A stretch of DNA of 64,000 nucleotides from positions 27,570 to 91,569 of the forward strand of contig JAUCBJ010005408.1 in NCBI GenBank assembly GCA_032718475.1, given 5' to 3'. Below are positions 57,501 through 63,500 of this stretch, piece after piece; within the stretch, counting starts at the first letter, position 1, and every line of letters begins with the position of its first letter. The stretch is from Nemertoderma westbladi (taxonomy: Eukaryota; Xenacoelomorpha; Nemertodermatida; Nemertodermatidae). Made by a program: the position numbers and the translations under genes. The notes under the pieces were generated by a model. That model saw only the letters and a list, made by a program, of their open reading frames with translations. It ran no database searches and was not told where the DNA came from.

Positions 57501-60500
57501 AACGAGACTGCTCACGCTATGGCATAAAAGAGACGGCTCACGCCATGGCATAGACGTGACGGCTCACGCCATGGCATAGACGTGACGGCTCACGCTATGG
57601 CATAAACAAGAGGCTCACGCTATGGCATAAACGTGACGGCTCACGCTATGGCACAAACGTGACTGCTCGGCTCGCGCTATGGCATACACGAGACGGCTCA
57701 CGCCATGGCATAAACGTGACGGCTCACGCTATGGCATAAAAAAGACGGCTCACGCCATGGCATAAACGTGACGGCTCATACTATGGCATAAACAAGAGGC
57801 TCACGCTATGGCATAAAAGAGATGGCTCACGCCATGGCATAAACGTGACGGCTCACGCTATGGCATAAACGAGACGGCTCGCCATGGCATAGACGTGACG
57901 GCTCACGCAATGGCATAAAAGATACGGCTCACGCTATGGCATAAACGCGACGGATCACGCTATGGCATAGACGTGACGGCTCACGCCATGGCATAAACAT
58001 GACGACTCACGCTATGGCATAAACGAGACGGCTCAAGCTATGGCATAAAAGAGACAGCTCACGATATGGCATAAAGGTGACGGCTCATGCTATGGCATAA
58101 ACAAGAGGCTCACGCTATGGCATAAACGAGACGGCTCACGTCATGGCATAAACGTGACGGCTCACGCTATGGCATAAAAAAGACGGCTCACGCCATGGCA
58201 TAAACGTGACGACTCATGCTATGGCATAAACAAGAGGCTCACGCTATGGCATATACGAGACGGCTCACGCCATGGCATAGACGTGACGGCTCACGTCATG
58301 GCATAAACAAGACGGCTCACGCTATGGCATAAACGAGACGGCTCACGCTTTGGCATAGACGTGACGGCTCACGCCATGGCATAAACATGACGACTCAGGC
58401 TATGGCATAAACGAGACGGCTCACGCTATGGCATAAAAGAGACAGCTCACGATATGGCATAAAGGTGACGGCTCATGCTATGGCATAAACAAGAGGCTCA
58501 CGCTATGGCATAAACGAGACGGCTCACGTCATGGCATAAACGAGACGGCTCACGTCATGGCATAAACGAGACGGCTCACGCTATGGCATAAACAAGACGG
58601 CTCACGCTATGGCATAAACAAGACGGCTCATGCTATGGCATAAACGAGACGGCTCACGCCATGGCATAAACATGAAGACTCACGCTATGGCATAAACGAG
58701 ACGGCTCACGCTATGGCATAAAAGAGACGGCTCACGATATGGCATAAACGAGACGGCTCACGCTATGGCATAAACAAGACGGCTCACGCTATGGCATAAA
58801 CAAGACGGCTCATGCTATGGCATAAACGAGACGGCTCACGCCATGGCATAAACATGAAGACTCACGCTATGGCATAAACGAGACGGCTCACGCTATGGCA
58901 TAAAAGAGACGGCTCACGATATGGCATAAACGAGACGGCTCACGCTATGGCATAAACGAGATGTCTCACGCTATGGCATAATAGATACAGCTGACATTAG
59001 TATTAATTGTACAGTATAGGCTAGGCCTCTACGTGCAACACTAACCAGTAATCTTGCCACTTTTTGTTCTAACAAACATTTTCCCAGATATGGGGTCAGT
59101 AAATATCTTTGAGGCGCCGCCCTTTGCTCCAGGTTTGGCTGCGAGATAAGTCTTTCCCGTAGCTGGATCGGTGTACATTTGTAAATCATCGTCAACTTCT
59201 GCGAGATAAAATACCGAAATTGGCATGTGTTGAAGTATACCAGGTTGTTACTATGTACAATGTAGGAATAAAAGAGAGATGCAATTCGTTATTATTTATT
59301 GGTCATTATAAAGAAATTTGCAGATAGGGATGGAAACTGGACACAATATAGATACATCCCTCTCCAGGGGAAATTGGACGCAAATAACAGCTGATTACTC
59401 TCAAAAATAAAACTGTAACCTGTTCTATTGTGTTTAGTTTATTGTTTTGGTTAAAATAACGTGCCACTGTAACCTGCTCCTTTCCCTAATTTGAGAATTT
59501 AACATTGAGGCGGGATATTAATTCGCCAAGATGGGATTTGAGTCCTTGTTTCCCCTCTGTCTCGAAATTTGATACTTTATACTTTCTAGTGGCGATGAGA
59601 AAAATGTTATATCACTTGGTTTTCCATCGAAAACCCTTGATCTAGTCATTTTAATCCACTTATCACAATCTGGAAATTTTCTTCAATGTAAAACTTTTTT
59701 TATATCAGTGCTCGTTACTTATCATCCTAGTTGTAATGTAGATTCAATGAGTTAAGTAAAATCTGGAATATTTACTTGTATAAAATGTTTTTGGTATCAA
59801 GCCAAACACATTTTTATCTGTTCGGACATTAAATGAAAGGTGTATTAAAACCAAATCTGCGGTAATATAACAAATTGCGATTCATGTCTGGAATAAATAC
59901 TGTAAAGTCTATCCACCACATGACATACAGTAAGTAAGTTATGTAATACAATAATGATACAAAACAATAATGATTCAATTCTATTTCAGCAAAATTACAA
60001 CAAGAATTTAATGAATAAATATTTTGAATTCCAAGAAATTGTTATACACCGTTTGATTCCAAATATAAGTCGCACAGCCAAGCAAATATAGTTATTCTTG
60101 CTTTCCAGTTATTTTATCCCATTACCTGTAAGTACTAAAATACAAAGATACTGTAAACATACATCCCAAATTCAACTTATTTTGATAAGTAAAATGGCGC
60201 TCGCAGCATTACTTTTTGTAACTCTTGCCTTCGCGGCTCAATATGTAATGGGTCTCGTGACCTGCCCCGAGCAGACAATCCACTGTTCCTTTAACGTCGA
60301 TCTGTCCGACGTAGATGTAGCCGAGTACTACAGCGAAGTCACCCAATGTATCGATTCCAACTCAAGGACCGAGGCAACATGCTATGCTGATACCAGCTGT
60401 GTGATACAATACGTAACCGCTATACCAGATGACGCCGAAGGAGAGACAACGTTTACGGCGGAAATGATATTCCGATGCCCGTACGAGGAAGAAACACCAC

Positions 60501-63500
60501 GTCTACTGGAAATTGAATTGTCAGAGATTCCCAATCTCCTAAAGAAAATAACCTTTTCCGCGGAACCAGAGAATGATAACGTCTCAACGATTGTCAATCG
60601 TCTAAAAGATCTTTTCCACTTCCACAACTCGTGTCCCAAACAGACCTGCATACGCGATACGGCCGACCAACAGTTTGTATGCAGCCCCGCGGAGGAATCC
60701 TGCGTCAGCGCCTACGGGTGTTTCACCCAGTTCGTGGGCGCCCCGGTGCCCTTGATTAAACTCACGGACTGCGCCACCATCGAGGTCTGTCCGATGGGAA
60801 TCCTATCCAATCCGGTAATGGAATCAGCCTCTGTGAAGCTTTGCGGCCTCTACTAAACGTAATACACTAACTAAATGACTTAGACTATTTAGTAGCTTCA
60901 AAGAAAAATTGATTATAAATATTTCATCATCATTTTGTAGATTTTTTCAAGGAAATAGATTAGATATTTAGATTAGATATTTAGATTAGATATTTAGATT
61001 AGATATAATAATATGTTTATTAGTTATTTAGTTTTATAGTCCATTGCATGCAATGGACATTTTATTTCATTATACTATAGGATACAAACAATAGTGAAAC
61101 GCCAAATGAAATAATGATATATTTAACTTCCAGATAAGGTCATGATGATGTTACTATATGCTATGAGATTATGCATATTTATTGATTATGCAAATTATTC
61201 GGACTTTTTGGACCACACAGATTAATGGGCTATTTACTTATAGCAATTTTTTGTGTTATAATAAATATTTATAGTAAAGAAATCTTTGGATTAATGATTG
61301 ATACAGAATGATATGGTTATATAAAGCATTGACATCACAACTAACTGGAGATACTACTGTATATGCAATATGCATTATAAACCATAGGGACAATTAATAT
61401 TGCTTTTAATTAATTATTCGTTTAAACCCCTAAATTTAATGGTAGATTAAAGTAAAAATGGAAGTAAAGTAACAATACAATTAATTAAAATGATTCTTTT
61501 GATATTTGTCTATATAGGATCTTTTTGATTCTTAACCCTCGAAATTGTCTTTGGTAAAGTAACTACAAATGCGTTGTTTTTGCAGTTGATTTAGATTTTG
61601 TTATTTGGTGTTAGATGGGTGTGAATTAGTTAGAACAATCAAATTATTAATAAATATATTATATTTATATATAAAATTATTAGTAACGTTAATTTTAAAT
61701 TTTACGATAAACTCACCACTGACTATTTTCCCGCTATTTGTCCTTAAGAATGTCTTTCCTGTTTTTTCGTCAGTAAACATTTCGAGAACCTGTCCGTCCT
61801 TCGTTTTTACATAAGTTTTGCCTAAAACAAACGACAATAGGTTTAATTAAATGGGATGAAACATAAATAATTGTAACAGAGGAAGTTCAGATTCCGATTT
61901 TTATGTTGTCATGGAGGGAGAGTTTCATTCTAGTTATGTTAAATCAATAAATAATATTAACTATAGAAACATTCAAGTCACAGACTTCCAGATTAACATT
62001 ATTTAATGAATCGTCTTATATGATTAATTGCTAATTACAAACATAATTATATATGATGCACCACTAAGATGCATCCCCTGTCGTCCCGGCAACGAAAAAC
62101 TTCCACAGATCGCGATCAGCCATTAAATCCACATTTTAATATACATTATCAAGTTCAGTGTCATTTACAGACATTTCATGAATGTCACTGACTGACCACT
62201 ACGCTTCCTCTCGCAGGGGGCTGCTATAGAACAATGTTATAGAACTGATGTATCAATTAGCTCTATAATGGATCTGCTACACCCCTACCTGCTATAATTG
62301 TGTCTGTAATTAGAATGACACTTACCATCCGAACCAGTAAACATCTCCATACCGGGGTCTTTCCGTTTTCCGAGGTAGGTTTTGCCTGTAACTGGATCGA
62401 TATGGAACTCCATATTCCCTTCAATTTCTGTAAAAACATAACGAATTTAATTGCAATGAGGTAGGGGACTCAAAATGCATGCATCCCTCTCCAGGGGAAA
62501 ATCGACGCAAACATCTAACAGCTGATTACTCCCAAAAATAATAAAACTGTAACTTGTTCTATTGGCTTTAGTTTATTGTTTTGGTAAAATAACGAGTCAT
62601 TGTAATATGTTCATTTGCTGTACATGATGTTCAATAATAAATGAAAAAGTCAATATTAATAATAATGGTGGAGACTCATGTTAGGTCGGGCGTTTCTAGT
62701 GGCTAATCGAACATTATCACCAATCAAGTTTATACTGGTCATCGATTTTATAAGGGGAATGTTTCAAATCCCCAATGAATAATTCGAATACGACGATCAG
62801 ACCTTGTAATTTCCCGGATCCAGACCGGAGATATTGCTTCCCTGTGTCCGGGTCCGTGATCAACTCCGCAACCTTCCCGTCTTTCGTCCGCACAAAGGTT
62901 TTACCCGTAGACGGATCCGTAAACACTTCCATTCCAGGATCTGTGTAAACAAATAGAAATTCGGTATTACTTTACTAATAAAAGCGTTGTGCTGAATCCT
63001 TATGGATGGGGGTTTTCCAGAAATATGTTTCTTCGAATGATTTTCCGGTAAATTTCCGGAAGTATCCATTTTTCCAAAAGTAAATTTTTCGACAAATCGG
63101 AATTTATTGGATACATCTACGGATAGGTTGAGTTACCGTACGTACATTATCTTTCGAAAACTAATATGACGGATATTTCGCATACAAATTCAGATACGAT
63201 ACCTCTATATATTTAATTTACCCACAAAATCAATCCATCTGGCACCAACGAATCTCTATACTGTAAAGTTATCTACTGTATGAGGTAATGGAAGTTAATA
63301 AGTAAAAATAAGCTGCCAAAATAAAGCCTCAGTAATACTTTTACGGTGTTCAAGAACACATTGCTTTGAGTATAAGGTTGGCTCCTGTAATAATAAACGA
63401 AATACGATTTAAATTTAAAATTCTTTGACAGCTGCTTGTACATAATTTACTAAATTACTCCAATGTGTTTGATAACTGAAAACTGATATACTGTATTTCA

